Source: Metabacillus dongyingensis
GTDB lineage: Bacteria; Bacillota; Bacilli; Bacillales; Bacillaceae
Reading direction: 5' to 3'
Assembly (NCBI RefSeq): GCF_019933155.2
Contig: NZ_CP082944.1
Coordinates: 2,730,001 to 2,794,000 of the forward strand
DNA length: 64,000 nt
The notes beneath the pieces are model-generated. The model made no database searches. It was not told the DNA's origin and was given only the letters and a program-made list of their open reading frames with translations. Position 1 is the first letter of the stretch, and every line of letters starts with the position of its first letter. A program made the position numbers and the translations under genes. Below, in pieces: positions 26,300-35,925 of the stretch.

Positions 26300-27069
26300 T
26301 CTTTCACTCCTTTTCGAAATCCATGTGTGAAGGCTTTGTCATAGAGCTTTGACCTAAAATCTTTTTGATGAATATCCTTATCTAGTGCCCACCCCGCTAA
26401 AATCATCGCTTGTTTTCGTATTCCGTTGGCACGCATATCTTCATCAAGGTGTTCGAGGGTTGATCTTACTATTTTTTGATCCGGCCATGATGCTTTATAG
26501 ACCACCCCGACTGGTGTATCCTTTCTCCAGCCTGCATCGAGAAATTCTTTGACAATCTTCTTTGTAAGCGTAGCACTTAAAAACAAAGCAACTGTACAAT
26601 GGTGTTTCGCTAAATCTCTCAGCTTCTCAGCTTCAGGTACAGGTGTACGTCCTTCAGCTCGTGTGAGAATCACTGTTTGGGTCAGTTCAGGGATCGTCAG
26701 TTCAGCACCTAAGGCTGCTGCAGAGGCAAAGACTGAGCTGACTCCCGGGATAATTTCAACTCTTACGTCTTTCTTGTTTAAAATGGCAATTTGCTCCATG
26801 ATTGCTCCGTAAACGGCTGGGTCTCCAGTATGGACGCGCACTACCTTTTTTCCTTCTTGAACTCGATCCACCATGATCTCAACCATTTCATCCAGATGCA
26901 TTCCTGCAGTCTTGATAATCTCAGCTTCAGGTTTTGCCTGTTCTATCAGGTCCGTGCTTACCAATGAATCAGCATACAGTACAACATCGGCTTCTTGAAG
27001 TAACTTTAATCCTTTTACAGTAATTAATTCCGGGTCGCCCGGGCCTGCACCTATAATTGTTATTTGCAT
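26296..27069 (-). CDS. cbiF: Cobalt-precorrin-4 C11-methyltransferase
   Basis: A 257-residue tetrapyrrole methylase. Motifs: ITIIGAGPGDPELITVKG at the N-terminus, VRVHTGDPAVYGA near residue 80, and EIIPGVSSVFASAAALG near residue 108, which places it with CbiF/CobM. The start at 27069 shares its A with the cbiL stop (TAATG), a coupled junction; a longer frame into cbiL is discounted. Confidence 0.93.
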   Translation of the reverse strand: MQITIIGAGPGDPELITVKGLKLLQEADVVLYADSLVSTDLIEQAKPEAEIIKTAGMHLDEMVEIMVDRVQEGKKVVRVHTGDPAVYGAIMEQIAILNKKDVRVEIIPGVSSVFASAAALGAELTIPELTQTVILTRAEGRTPVPEAEKLRDLAKHHCTVALFLSATLTKKIVKEFLDAGWRKDTPVGVVYKASWPDQKIVRSTLEHLDEDMRANGIRKQAMILAGWALDKDIHQKDFRSKLYDKAFTHGFRKGVKE

Positions 27070-27770
27070 TATTTTCTCACCACCATTAATGTTAAATATT
27101 CCAATTCTGCTCGATCCAGCTCCTGAATGTCCCATATAATTTCCTCATCGGAAGTTACCTTTGTCACAACAGAAGCTTTGTTCAGTAAATCCAGTTCCCG
27201 CAGGATCTTTAGCATGAGATCCATGACTTTCGCGACCTTGATAAAAATGATGCAGTCGTTTTCAATGATTGCTTTTTTCATAGCTTCATAGTCATCTCTT
27301 GCAGGAATGATCGCGACATGGTCATCCCCTTCTGCAAGTGCAATACCAAGTCTTGAAGCTGCACCATTAATGGATGAAATCCCAGGCACCGTTTGAATGT
27401 TCACTTCGGGATAGCGGACCTTTACAAGGTTCATCATATGAATAAATGTACTGTATAAAAGGGGATCACCCTCGGTAACAAACGCGACATCTTTGCCTGC
27501 CTTTAGCTTTTCCCAGACAAGATCCACTGTTTTTGACCATTCACGTTCAAGTATGTCAGGGTCCTTTGTCATTGGAAAAACAAGACCTAACATCTCTTTT
27601 TCTCCTGGCGTTATGTACACATCAATAATTCGCTGGGCATAGCTTTTGCTGCCTTTTCTTTTTTTAGGGTATGCGATCACTGGAGATTCCTTAAGCTTTC
27701 GAAAAGCTTTTACTGTCAGAAGCTCCGGATCACCAGGACCTACACCTAAACCGTATAATGTTCCTATCAT
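27069..27770 (-). CDS. cbiL: Cobalt-factor II C20-methyltransferase
   Basis: A 233-residue S-adenosylmethionine-dependent methylase acting on cobalt-precorrin-2/factor II. It has [29 protein letters not shown] near residue 40 (CbiL/CobI hallmark), [13 protein letters not shown] near residue 97 and [15 protein letters not shown]. Start overlaps cbiET by 4 bases. Confidence 0.93.
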   Translation of the reverse strand: MIGTLYGLGVGPGDPELLTVKAFRKLKESPVIAYPKKRKGSKSYAQRIIDVYITPGEKEMLGLVFPMTKDPDILEREWSKTVDLVWEKLKAGKDVAFVTEGDPLLYSTFIHMMNLVKVRYPEVNIQTVPGISSINGAASRLGIALAEGDDHVAIIPARDDYEAMKKAIIENDCIIFIKVAKVMDLMLKILRELDLLNKASVVTKVTSDEEIIWDIQELDRAELEYLTLMVVRK

Positions 27771-28981
27771 GGTTGTTCCCCTTCCGTATGCTGTGCGGTA
27801 ATAATATAGATCGGATTTAATGCATCAAATCGTGTGAGGTTTAAAATCGGTTTACTCCTGGAAATCTGAGCAAGTGTAATTTTTGTTTCAAACCCTTTGC
27901 TTTTAAATCCATCAACAGCTTGCATTAAATTTTCAATTGTTACTGCATTTAACACAATTCGTCCGCCTTTTTTTAAACGCGAACAACAAACAGTCAAAAT
28001 ATCCTCCATACTCCCAGCAGTTCCGCCAATAAAGATCGCATCAGGATCTGGAAATTCCTCTAGATGATTTGGTGCTTTTCCTTGAATTACAGTAAAATCT
28101 GTATGGAATTTCGCCATATTTAACCGGCAATTTTCAAGGTCATGTTCATTTTTTTCAATCGCAAAAACCTGTCCTTCTTTTGCAATTAAACAAGCTTCAA
28201 TTGCAACAGAACCAGTACATGTTCCAATATCCCAAACAATGCTGCTTTCTGTTAGCTTTAATTCACTTAGGCTGATGGTCCGGATTTCTTTTTTTGTCAG
28301 TAATCCCTTTTCTGGCTTTCTTTGATAAAACTCATCATCATCAATCCCAAACTGCCACGTTTTACTCTCAGAAATCTTTTGCAGAACGACCACGTTAAGC
28401 GGCGAAAATTCAAGGTTCTCCATTTCTTCAAGTTCGTAAAAAGCACAGCGTTCATTTTCACCACCCAGATTTTCAGCCACAAATGCCCTGTACTCATTCA
28501 TATTAAATGAAAGTAAATATCGGGCAATTTCAGAAGGGGTATTTTTAGCATCAGTAAGCAGCGCTACTTTTTTACGCCCATGTATTCGTTGGACCAGTCC
28601 TTTCATGCTTCTCCCATGAACGCTTAATACATAGGCATCCTGCCAGCTTTCATTCATTCTTGCAAATGCCAGCTGGACCGAGCTTATATAAGGATAAATT
28701 TCGACATCAAGCTTCTTGGCTAAATAACTGCCAATTCCATAAAATAAAGGATCACCAGATGCTAAAACGACAATTCTCTTAGTTTCTTTGCTCAAATATG
28801 CAACTAGCGAAGGTAAACTACCTTTGATGGTAACTTTTTCACCTTGATAATCTTTGAAGAAAGATAACTGCCTTTCCCCTCCTACTAGTATTTCACTCTC
28901 ATAAATCCATTTTTCATAGATAGGAAGAAGACTCTGTTTTCCATCATCACCTATTCCAATTAGCTTAACCTTCTTTGTCAT
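27767..28981 (-). CDS. cbiET: Cobalt-precorrin C5,C15-methyltransferase / C12-decarboxylase fusion
   Basis: A 404-residue fusion. Residues 1-200 are a CbiE tetrapyrrole methylase with [14 protein letters not shown] and [13 protein letters not shown] near residue 75; from about residue 215 a CbiT domain begins with [33 protein letters not shown] (SAM site) and [17 protein letters not shown]. Together they methylate C5 and C15 and remove the C12 acetate carboxyl. The ATG at 28981 is preferred to an upstream TTG; it overlaps cbiD by 17 bases. Confidence 0.93.
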   Translation of the reverse strand: MTKKVKLIGIGDDGKQSLLPIYEKWIYESEILVGGERQLSFFKDYQGEKVTIKGSLPSLVAYLSKETKRIVVLASGDPLFYGIGSYLAKKLDVEIYPYISSVQLAFARMNESWQDAYVLSVHGRSMKGLVQRIHGRKKVALLTDAKNTPSEIARYLLSFNMNEYRAFVAENLGGENERCAFYELEEMENLEFSPLNVVVLQKISESKTWQFGIDDDEFYQRKPEKGLLTKKEIRTISLSELKLTESSIVWDIGTCTGSVAIEACLIAKEGQVFAIEKNEHDLENCRLNMAKFHTDFTVIQGKAPNHLEEFPDPDAIFIGGTAGSMEDILTVCCSRLKKGGRIVLNAVTIENLMQAVDGFKSKGFETKITLAQISRSKPILNLTRFDALNPIYIITAQHTEGEQP

Positions 28982-30083
28982 TTTTCCCTGCCTTTCCAAG
29001 TAACGTCCCCTTCATGGAGTACAAACTTGTTTCAATCGAAATTCCGCCGCCAACTTCTTTTAATCCAGCTGTGCAGCAATAGTCACAAAGAATCGTAAAA
29101 AAGTCATGATAACCAAGCTCAAGCATGAGATCACCTACTTGTGACGCAGTATTAGCTTGTCGAATTGTTTGGATCAGCTGTTGATCTTTAACACCTGCTT
29201 CAGAAGCCACATTTGCTAAAAAGTTAAAATCAACGGGTGCACTTTTGGAATGAACCATCATGACACCTTGTGCTACTTTTGAGAATTTTCCCATCATTCC
29301 AACCAAAGATACTTTCTTAATCCCCTGACGTTTACATTGTTTTAAGGTAAAGCCTACGAAATCACCCATTTCAACAAATGCCTCTTCTGCAAGGTCAGGA
29401 TATTGTTTGATCCCGAATTTTTCACTTCGGCCTCCAGTGGTTATTACTGCGTGATCACACTTACTTGCCCGTGCCACACTTATGGCTTGCACGATGCTTG
29501 CCATATATGCAGAACTAGAAAATGGTATAACAGTTCCTCTAGTCCCTAATATTGAAATCCCGCCGATTATTCCAAGTCGCTTATTGAGCGTTTTTTCTGC
29601 CATTTTTTCACCATCAGGAACAGAAATAATAATTTTGATCCCTCTTATTAGTCCATGGGAGGATAGTACTTCTTCAGCAGTTTCGTAAATCATTTTCCGC
29701 GGTACCGGGTTTATTGCAGCTTCACCGACCGGTACTGGGAGTCCTTCTTTTGTAACTCGGCCAACACCAACACCGCCATCAAGGGTGATACCAGGTTTTT
29801 CACACCAAGAAACAGCAGCTTTAATTAAAGCACCATGTGTCGCATCTGGATCATCACCAGCATCTTTAATTGTTCCGGCTTCAGCTAGACCAGGCTCAAC
29901 GATGCAGCTTTCCATTTCAAAGGTTGCAAATTTCCCGACTGGCAAAAAAATCGTTGCTTCAGCCTGGGGTTCACCTGTAATTAATGCAATTAATGCAGCT
30001 TTCGTTGTAGCCGTTGCGCATGCGCCCGTTGTATATCCAGAGCGCATCTCCTTTTTATCTTTCTTTTTTGCTTTTCCATCCAT
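28965..30083 (-). CDS. cbiD: Cobalt-precorrin-5B C1-methyltransferase
   Basis: A 372-residue enzyme with the family N-terminus [18 protein letters not shown], then [28 protein letters not shown] near residue 100 and [14 protein letters not shown] near residue 180. Methylates C1 in the early-cobalt route. It starts 3 bases after the cbiC stop. Confidence 0.94.
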   Translation of the reverse strand: MDGKAKKKDKKEMRSGYTTGACATATTKAALIALITGEPQAEATIFLPVGKFATFEMESCIVEPGLAEAGTIKDAGDDPDATHGALIKAAVSWCEKPGITLDGGVGVGRVTKEGLPVPVGEAAINPVPRKMIYETAEEVLSSHGLIRGIKIIISVPDGEKMAEKTLNKRLGIIGGISILGTRGTVIPFSSSAYMASIVQAISVARASKCDHAVITTGGRSEKFGIKQYPDLAEEAFVEMGDFVGFTLKQCKRQGIKKVSLVGMMGKFSKVAQGVMMVHSKSAPVDFNFLANVASEAGVKDQQLIQTIRQANTASQVGDLMLELGYHDFFTILCDYCCTAGLKEVGGGISIETSLYSMKGTLLGKAGKNDKEG

Positions 30084-30086
30084 CGT

Positions 30087-30734
30087 TTAATCCTTTTCAG
30101 CTAGAAGAGAGATTGCATTTAGAGCCGCAACTGTAATCGTACTACCGCCTTTTCTGCCTATATTTGTAATAAAAGGTACATCTAATTTTGCTAACTCTTC
30201 TTTTGATTCAGGAGCTGAAACAAATCCTACTGGAAGCCCGATGACTAAACTTGGTTTTGCTTCTCCTTCTTTAATAAGTCGAATTAATTCCAATAATGCA
30301 GTTGGAGCATTCCCGATTGCAAAAATCCCGCCATCAAATTGCTTAATTGCTTTCCGCACTGAAATGATTGCACGAGTTGTATTTAATCGTTTTGCTTCTT
30401 CCATTACATCTTGATCGGAAATATAAACATTCACGCTTCCGCCATGTTTTTCAATTCTCCCTTTACTGACTCCACTTAATATCATTTGAACATCCGCATA
30501 AACCTGTTCCCCATTTCGGATGGCATTTATCCCTGCTTTGATGGCGTCGTCATGAAAAAGCATACTATGTCCCAATTCGAAATCAGCAGAAGCATGAACA
30601 ACCCGCTGAACAATCTTGTACTGCTGTTCTGTAAAAGCATGTTCACCAAACTCTGAATCTATCATGTTAAAACTCAATCCCTCAATTTCTTGAGGCTGTA
30701 CAGTTAAAGGCTTAAATTCCGTACGAAAATCCAT
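30087..30734 (-). CDS. cbiC: Cobalt-precorrin-8 methylmutase
   Basis: A 215-residue enzyme moving the methyl group from C11 to C12. Motifs: VHASADFELGHSMLFHDDAI near residue 40 with the catalytic His, and GLPVGFVSAPESKEEL near residue 165. ATG at 30734 chosen because GGAGG lies 8 bases upstream; it overlaps cbiJ by 23 bases. Upstream in-frame ATGs sit too close to that site. Confidence 0.93.
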   Translation of the reverse strand: MDFRTEFKPLTVQPQEIEGLSFNMIDSEFGEHAFTEQQYKIVQRVVHASADFELGHSMLFHDDAIKAGINAIRNGEQVYADVQMILSGVSKGRIEKHGGSVNVYISDQDVMEEAKRLNTTRAIISVRKAIKQFDGGIFAIGNAPTALLELIRLIKEGEAKPSLVIGLPVGFVSAPESKEELAKLDVPFITNIGRKGGSTITVAALNAISLLAEKD

Positions 30735-31533
30735 CTTCATTTCCTCCAATGTCTCCATTTATTTTTGGGTTATTTAGAATTTTATTTATATGTGCCAGGA
30801 TATCCGAAAAATCCGAATAAGCATTTCCATAATTAATCTTTGGTCTCTTTATCATGATCGTTTCAATGCCAAGTTCGATTGCAGCTTCTAATTTTTCATC
30901 AACAGACCCTGCTTTTCCGCTTTCCTTTGTAATCATTGTTGTAACTCCATATTGCTTGTAAAGCGCAAGATTAAACTCCTTTGTAAAAGGACCTTGTATG
31001 GCAACGATGTCTTTTTGCGGCAGTCCCAACTGCTCACATTTCTCCATATTATCTTTTCTTGGCAGCATCCGGGCAATCACACGAGTGTCAGGCTGATTTA
31101 GAAGTTTCTGAGTAAATGTCTGCAAGGTCTTGCTTCCTGTAGTGAGCATAATAACTCCCTTTTTTTCAGCTGCTATTTCTGCTGCTTCCTCATAGCTGTC
31201 GACCAATGTTATTCCGTTATTTTCATAGGATTGTGATTCACGTTCATAGCGGATGTATGGTATATCAGCTTCTTTCGCTCCTAATAGAGCATTTTTACTT
31301 GCTTCTTCCGCAAATGGGTGGCTCGCATCGACAACCGCATTAAATCCTTGTTCTCTAATAACTCTCACAAAATCCTCACTGGTTAGACGGCCAACATAAA
31401 CATCTAGTCCAGCCTTCCTCATTTCCATTCCGGCATTTTCAGTAACTACAGTTGTCAGCAGTCTGTATCCAGCCTCTTTTATCTTTATGGCTAACGCTCT
31501 TGCATCACTGGTTCCAGCTAAAAATAGAATCAT
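30712..31533 (-). CDS. cbiJ: Cobalt-precorrin-6A reductase
   Basis: A 273-residue NADPH-dependent reductase of the CobK/CbiJ family, beginning ILFLAGTSDARALAIKIKEA, with VVDASHPFAEEASKNA near residue 72, LTTGSKTLQTF near residue 130 and TMITKESGKAGSVDEK near residue 198. The start overlaps the cbiX stop by 4 bases. Confidence 0.92.
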   Translation of the reverse strand: MILFLAGTSDARALAIKIKEAGYRLLTTVVTENAGMEMRKAGLDVYVGRLTSEDFVRVIREQGFNAVVDASHPFAEEASKNALLGAKEADIPYIRYERESQSYENNGITLVDSYEEAAEIAAEKKGVIMLTTGSKTLQTFTQKLLNQPDTRVIARMLPRKDNMEKCEQLGLPQKDIVAIQGPFTKEFNLALYKQYGVTTMITKESGKAGSVDEKLEAAIELGIETIMIKRPKINYGNAYSDFSDILAHINKILNNPKINGDIGGNEDGFSYGI

Positions 31534-32432
31534 AGTTTTTGTGCCTCATGATGATGGTTGTGGTGCTCATGCTGATGATGGTCATGATCATGATCGTGGT
31601 CGTGATGGTGGTGGTGGTGATGATCAATATGCTCCATCGCTTCAATGCGGTATAAACACGTATCACAATTCATTTTCACGTCACCTTGTAATGATTCTTC
31701 AATTCTGTCTTTTAAAATTGTTTTTAATCTAGAGTGAAACCCGAAATATCCCGCAAGCTTAAAATCAATACCCGGATGTTCATTTCCGAATTCTTCCATC
31801 ATATTTTCAAGACGCTTAATTAATATACCGGTGAACAAAAAGTATGGTAGTATAATAATTTTTTTCGCACCTAATTTAATGCAGCGCTCTACACCTTCTT
31901 TAATTAATGGATCCGTTACACCCATAAATGCCGGCTCTACTAACCTATAATTTAATTTTTCCCATAGTAAGCGAGCAATTTTATATAAATCACTATTCGC
32001 ATCTGGATCGCTGCCGCCTCGACCCAGCAAAATTACTGCCGTGTTGTGTTCAGGTTCGGTTATGTTCCCGTCCGCTTCTTCTAAACGATCTTTACAAATT
32101 TCTACCGTTTCCTCGTGAATTCCGAATGGTCTTCCGTATGTAAAGTGAACCTCTGGATATTTTACTTTTGCTTCATCAATGGCTGCTGGTATATGAATCT
32201 TTGAATGTCCAGCTGCTAATAACATCATTGGAATAATAAAAACACTTGTTGCCCCTTTTTCAATACATGTTTGAATGCCTTGTTCAATTGTAGGTGTTTC
32301 AAACTCTAAGAAGCACGTTTCAATTAATAGCTCCCGGTCGAGCTGCGGCTTTAAATCTTCTATTGTTTTTCTTACCTGCTCATTTCCTTCTGAATCCCGG
32401 CTTCCGTGTCCAACTAGTAAAACAGCTTTCAT
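31530..32432 (-). CDS. cbiX: Sirohydrochlorin cobaltochelatase, long form with His-rich tail
   Basis: A 300-residue CbiX(L) with two chelatase half-domains: LVGHGSRDSEGNEQ and GHSKIHIPAAID in the first, VILLGRGGSDPDAN and KIIILPYFLFTG in the second. Near residue 255 is MNCDTC, an MxCxxC motif linked with an iron-sulfur cluster in the B. megaterium enzyme. The C-terminal 30 residues hold 19 His interleaved with Asp, Glu, Asn and Gln, probably storing or delivering cobalt. Inserts Co(II) at the sirohydrochlorin stage. Confidence 0.95.
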   Translation of the reverse strand: MKAVLLVGHGSRDSEGNEQVRKTIEDLKPQLDRELLIETCFLEFETPTIEQGIQTCIEKGATSVFIIPMMLLAAGHSKIHIPAAIDEAKVKYPEVHFTYGRPFGIHEETVEICKDRLEEADGNITEPEHNTAVILLGRGGSDPDANSDLYKIARLLWEKLNYRLVEPAFMGVTDPLIKEGVERCIKLGAKKIIILPYFLFTGILIKRLENMMEEFGNEHPGIDFKLAGYFGFHSRLKTILKDRIEESLQGDVKMNCDTCLYRIEAMEHIDHHHHHHHDHDHDHDHHQHEHHNHHHEAQKL

Positions 32433-32454
32433 ATATTTCTCCCCTATCCTCTAA

Positions 32455-34077
32455 TTAGTCTCCGCATGGAGCTGGTTCAATTTCTATCTTCGGTGTCATG
32501 TCTCTATAGGTATAGCCCTGAATTTTCCCGACACGTTTAAAGTACTTAAAGAACCTTTCATTCGGATGACCTTTCTCTTTATACTCGTATATAATATTTT
32601 CAATAATCTCCACTAGTTTATCTGGCTCAATACCTTCCGCCACAGGCTGTCCTGCATGAGCTGTTCTTCCTACCGTTTTCGCTCCCAAAAACAAATCAAA
32701 CTTTCCTTTTCTATAAACAATTCCAATGTCCTCGTTTACTGCACCAAAGCACGCCATACCGCAGCCATTGAAGCCAAGCTTCAGCTCTTTAGGCAATTCA
32801 AGTCCGCTTAGCTTTTGATGTAACTCTTCAGCATGAGGGATGGAATCCTTTTTCTCGCCTTCGCAGAAATCACAAGCTTTCAGCTGAAAAACATCACCAA
32901 TAGGTTCTAATAGGAAACCTACACTTCTTAATTTTTGAGTAATGACCTCAGGACTCGCAGTTGGAATTTTTAAATATATTTGATGGTGCGGGGTGTATTC
33001 CATTGTCCCCTCATCTCCGACTACCTCAGCGAGAGTTATCATTTGGTCTGGTGTAAACTTCTTATTTGCGATTCCTGGACTTACGGCTAATTCAAAAATC
33101 GATACTACTGGATTATTAACAGTCTCGTTTTCCAGAATCCTTTTAGGTTCACCTTCAACTTTACTAAGAGCTTCTAGAGCTAATTGTAAGGAAGCAGCAA
33201 TACCGTCTATAGTTTTTACTTCAGTACTATGATCAGTTTCATTCTTGCCTTTATGGAGTGCCCATGGTTCATTTTCATGTCTTAAGCGTTCATGCGGTTT
33301 TAATCTTTGTTCAGTTGTATTTAATGTATACTTCCTTTGATACCCCCTTGGTGTAATCATTTTATTATCATAAAAAAACGTAGATGAATTCCCAATAACT
33401 ACAGTCGTCAGCATACCGATATCGTAATCAAGCATATGTGCAAGATCGGTTGTCACAATCTTTTCGCTCTCACGATATGCACTCTTCACCAGCCCAACTG
33501 GTGTATCGGGTGATCGATATTGTAATAATATCCTTTGTGCCTCTTGAATTTGTCTTGTGCGGCGTCCACTCTTTGGGTTATACAGAGCTACAACAAAATC
33601 AGCTTGTGCGGCCGCTTCAATTCGTTTTTCAATTAGATCCCATGGAGTTAAATGATCACTTAAACTAATCGTGCATGCATCATGCATGATTGGTGCACCA
33701 AGAAGAGAAGCACAGGAATTAATGGCTGATATACCAGGGATCACCTCGACACTTACACCTGTTTCTTCTTTCCACCCTTTATCAATTAATACTTCATAGA
33801 CCAGGCCTGCCATCCCATAAACACCTGCATCACCACTGGAAATGACTGCAACTTTATATCCTTCTTCAGCAAGACGGACAGCCGCTTGAGCACGACTTAC
33901 TTCCTCGGACATTCCTGTACTAATAATTTTCTGATCGGTCAAGAGATTTTCTATTAACTCAACATATGTTTTATAACCAATGATATAATCGCTCTCTTGT
34001 ATGGCTTCCTGAGCTCTATTTGTCATATGTTCAAAACTTCCAGGTCCAAAACCAATTACAAGTAACTTTCCCCGCAC
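32455..34077 (-). CDS. cbiH60: Cobalt-factor III C17-methyltransferase with C-terminal Fe-S domain
   Basis: A 540-residue ring-contraction enzyme. Residues 1-245 are CbiH: KLLVIGFGPGSFEHMTNRA, VISSGDAGVYGMAGL near residue 85 and ALYNPKSGRRTRQI. The rest resembles the nitrite/sulfite reductase ferredoxin-like half with CDFCEGEKKD and GFNGCGMACFGAV near residue 450, the four Cys of a 4Fe-4S cluster. This is the CbiH60 form known from B. megaterium. The GTG at 34077 follows AAAGGAGG by 7 bases; the earlier ATG at 34110 lacks a site. Confidence 0.92.
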   Translation of the reverse strand: MRGKLLVIGFGPGSFEHMTNRAQEAIQESDYIIGYKTYVELIENLLTDQKIISTGMSEEVSRAQAAVRLAEEGYKVAVISSGDAGVYGMAGLVYEVLIDKGWKEETGVSVEVIPGISAINSCASLLGAPIMHDACTISLSDHLTPWDLIEKRIEAAAQADFVVALYNPKSGRRTRQIQEAQRILLQYRSPDTPVGLVKSAYRESEKIVTTDLAHMLDYDIGMLTTVVIGNSSTFFYDNKMITPRGYQRKYTLNTTEQRLKPHERLRHENEPWALHKGKNETDHSTEVKTIDGIAASLQLALEALSKVEGEPKRILENETVNNPVVSIFELAVSPGIANKKFTPDQMITLAEVVGDEGTMEYTPHHQIYLKIPTASPEVITQKLRSVGFLLEPIGDVFQLKACDFCEGEKKDSIPHAEELHQKLSGLELPKELKLGFNGCGMACFGAVNEDIGIVYRKGKFDLFLGAKTVGRTAHAGQPVAEGIEPDKLVEIIENIIYEYKEKGHPNERFFKYFKRVGKIQGYTYRDMTPKIEIEPAPCGD

Positions 34078-34423
34078 GTTTGCTCCTCCTTTCAAACTAT
34101 CAGCCAACATAAACTGCCTGACTCTAAACTAAACGTTTCCAAGATTAATCAGTTTCGATCATATCCAGACATAAATGGCATTCTTGCCGCAGCAGGACAA
34201 TTCCGGATTCATAACCTTTTTTCAATTGATTTGTTCTTCGTGTTGACGAAAAATTTTAAATATAATAAGTGAACCAACAACGAGTACCCGTTTATGTAAA
34301 GTTGTTTGAGAATTTTTTATCCAGCATAAGTTCCCAAGGTATACCTGATACTCTATCTATGCTAATTCCCCATCAAATTCATGCTGCTATTCAGGAATCT
34401 CAAAGGATGACAAATTAACGGCT
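34078..34423. other. 346-base gap inside the cobalamin operon
   Basis: All other junctions in this operon down to cbiA are tight, so this gap stands out. No terminator or full gene is visible. It contains a minus-strand 26-codon frame with a CxxC motif (34145-34225). Confidence 0.6.
34145..34225 (-). CDS. Possible 26-residue CxxC micro-protein or gene remnant
   Basis: From a TTG at 34225 the frame encodes KKGYESGIVLLRQECHLCLD then MIETD and a stop. The frame is open 11 codons further upstream to a TAA but has no other start. The Shine-Dalgarno is weak (GAAG). The order hydrophobic strand, ECHLC, acidic end looks like a real fragment of a small metal or redox protein. It lies between ferredoxin-like cbiW and cbiH60. 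Alternatives are the 3' remnant of a decayed gene or chance. Confidence 0.35.
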   Translation of the reverse strand: MKKGYESGIVLLRQECHLCLDMIETD

Positions 34424-34798
34424 TTATTTTATTGGTTTGGATATTCCGGCTACACACTCTGTGTTTTCCGGAGCAGCAAAACCTTGTTGATCATATTTGT
34501 AAATAACGGCTTCTTCTAAAATTTCTTTTCCAGCCAAATGTTTCTGTACGATTTTACTTCCAATTTCCGGAGTAATCGCCTTGTACCATGTTCCTTCAGG
34601 ATACACAATTACAACACAAGCATCCTTGCATCTTCCGTTACAGCGGGTTCGTGTCGTATGTATCAAGGTATCAAGATTCATATTTGTGACTTCCTCCCTA
34701 ATCGCCTGCGTAACCTCCTCGCCTCCTTTCCTCATACAGCTGCTGCCATTGCAAATTAATACATGATGTTTCGTTTCCCTCAAATTCCAAGTTGTCAT
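34424..34798 (-). CDS. cbiW: Ferredoxin-like protein CbiW
   Basis: A 124-residue thioredoxin-fold ferredoxin. Cysteines occur as CNGSSCMRKG near residue 16 and CNGRCKDAC near residue 54, the spacing of 2Fe-2S ferredoxins of the NuoE-like type. CbiW is the first gene of the B. megaterium cobalamin operon, and here too it is first after the riboswitch. Probably an electron carrier for a reductive step; the partner is not known. Confidence 0.85.
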   Translation of the reverse strand: MTTWNLRETKHHVLICNGSSCMRKGGEEVTQAIREEVTNMNLDTLIHTTRTRCNGRCKDACVVIVYPEGTWYKAITPEIGSKIVQKHLAGKEILEEAVIYKYDQQGFAAPENTECVAGISKPIK

Positions 34799-34837
34799 TT
34801 TAGCACTTCCAGTCCATTATTTTTTGAAAAATAAAAA

Positions 34838-34862
34838 TGCACCCCTAATAGATAGAGGTGCA
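34838..34862 (-). terminator. Riboswitch terminator before cbiW
   Basis: TGCACCTC-TATCTATTA-GGGGTGCA followed by TTTTTATTTTT on the minus strand, between the cobalamin aptamer and cbiW. Confidence 0.88.
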
Positions 34863-34914
34863 CAAAAAATACATAGCAAAAGAACATAGCATTTTCTACT
34901 ACACATCTACCCAT

Positions 34915-35095
34915 AAGCCCGTGGGTATGCGTAAAAGATAGGCAGGTCTCCTGACTAAGGTTCATTGCTTTATTGCGTCTTCCCGAATATTATCAGTGAC
35001 ATTTGCAATAAGCTCCCCATTACAGTGGCGGGTACCGCGACGGCTTTTCACCGTACTTCCCTTTTAATCAAAATCTTGGTAAGATTTTTGAACCT
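34915..35095 (-). ncRNA. Cobalamin riboswitch of the cbi operon
   Basis: The minus strand reads AAAGGGAAGTACGGTGAAAA, then GTACCCGCCACTGT, GGGAAGACGC and the B12 box AGTCAGGAGACCTGCC (34956-34941), in the order of the cobalamin aptamer. It controls the 15-gene cluster from cbiW down by transcription termination. Confidence 0.95.
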
Positions 35096-35599
35096 ATCTT
35101 TTAATTATTTAATTATTATTCTTAATGTTATTATTTCATAAATTTGTCTATTTCGATATTCATATTAAACAAGAATTCAGAAATTAGCAAACTACTTTTT
35201 AAAAAATCGGACAACAAAAAAATCCGTCCAATTATTTTGGCGGATAAAACGGAAGCGCTAAATCACATTAAAATAAGCCATTTCCCCTGCTATTCGTTTC
35301 ACCATTCCCTTGAAGCAAAAGAAACTTTAATACTAAATTTATGAAACTCAGCGCCTCTACATTATTATTCTGTGAGTTGAGGTGGACACTCCTAAAATTA
35401 ATGATCGAGACAGAATTAGATATATTAAGATCCTTCTCGTGTATGAAAAAACATTTATTATAAAAATATGAAACCTATTTATGCATATAGTTGGATAAAA
35501 AAGGACATAAATACCTCTTTTGATCATGCTAAATCATAGAAAAATAAATAGACAACTGCTAAACCTTATAGTAAGGTATAGACAAATTAATCAATCTTA
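35096..35599. other. Intergenic region between divergent cobalamin riboswitches
   Basis: About 500 bases, strongly AT-rich, with no supported gene. It must hold the divergent promoters of the cbi operon and the cobalt importer, but I could not fix -35/-10 pairs with confidence. A 66-codon plus-strand frame at 35144 has no ribosome binding site and overlaps this promoter zone. Confidence 0.6.
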
Positions 35600-35775
35600 A
35601 CAGGTGCTGTACATTGAGAATGTATAGCTTAAAAGGGAAGCTCGGTGTAAGTCCGACACGGTTCCCGCCACTGTAAGTCTGAGTGACCTGCATATTGTCA
35701 CTGCTTTTTATAAAAAGCGGGAAGACGCAGGAAACAATGAAGATGAGTCAGGAGACCTGCCTGTATAAAGAACAT
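35600..35775 (+). ncRNA. Cobalamin riboswitch of the cobalt importer
   Basis: Plus strand: AGGTGCTG...AAAAGGGAAGCTCGGTG, GTCCGACACGGTTCCCGCCA, GCGGGAAGACGCAGG and the B12 box GAGTCAGGAGACCTGCCTG. The full aptamer order is present, followed by a terminator before cbiM. Confidence 0.95.
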
Positions 35776-35855
35776 AATGTGACCTACGGGAAATAGGGAG
35801 GTGTGTGCGAAAGGATATTGCTGTGTCTGTGTGACGGGCTGACAATTGTCTTGTA

Positions 35856-35885
35856 AGCATTTAAACTCTAGTGGGTTTAAATGCT
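35856..35885 (+). terminator. Riboswitch terminator before cbiM
   Basis: AGCATTTAAAC-TCTAGTGG-GTTTAAATGCT followed by seven T; off-state of the cobalamin switch, 35 bases before the cbiM start. Confidence 0.88.
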
Positions 35886-35925
35886 TTTTTTATTTGAACG
35901 CTACTAATTTTAAGGGAGATTGAAG

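Noticed and set aside
31487..31732. 81-codon plus-strand frame rich in Asp, Gly and His opposite the cbiX tail
   Set aside because: It is the antisense of the His-repeat codons of cbiX and has no translation signal.
35144..35344. 66-codon plus-strand open frame between the divergent riboswitches
   Set aside because: No ribosome binding site, low-complexity AT-rich composition and location in the promoter region argue against a gene.
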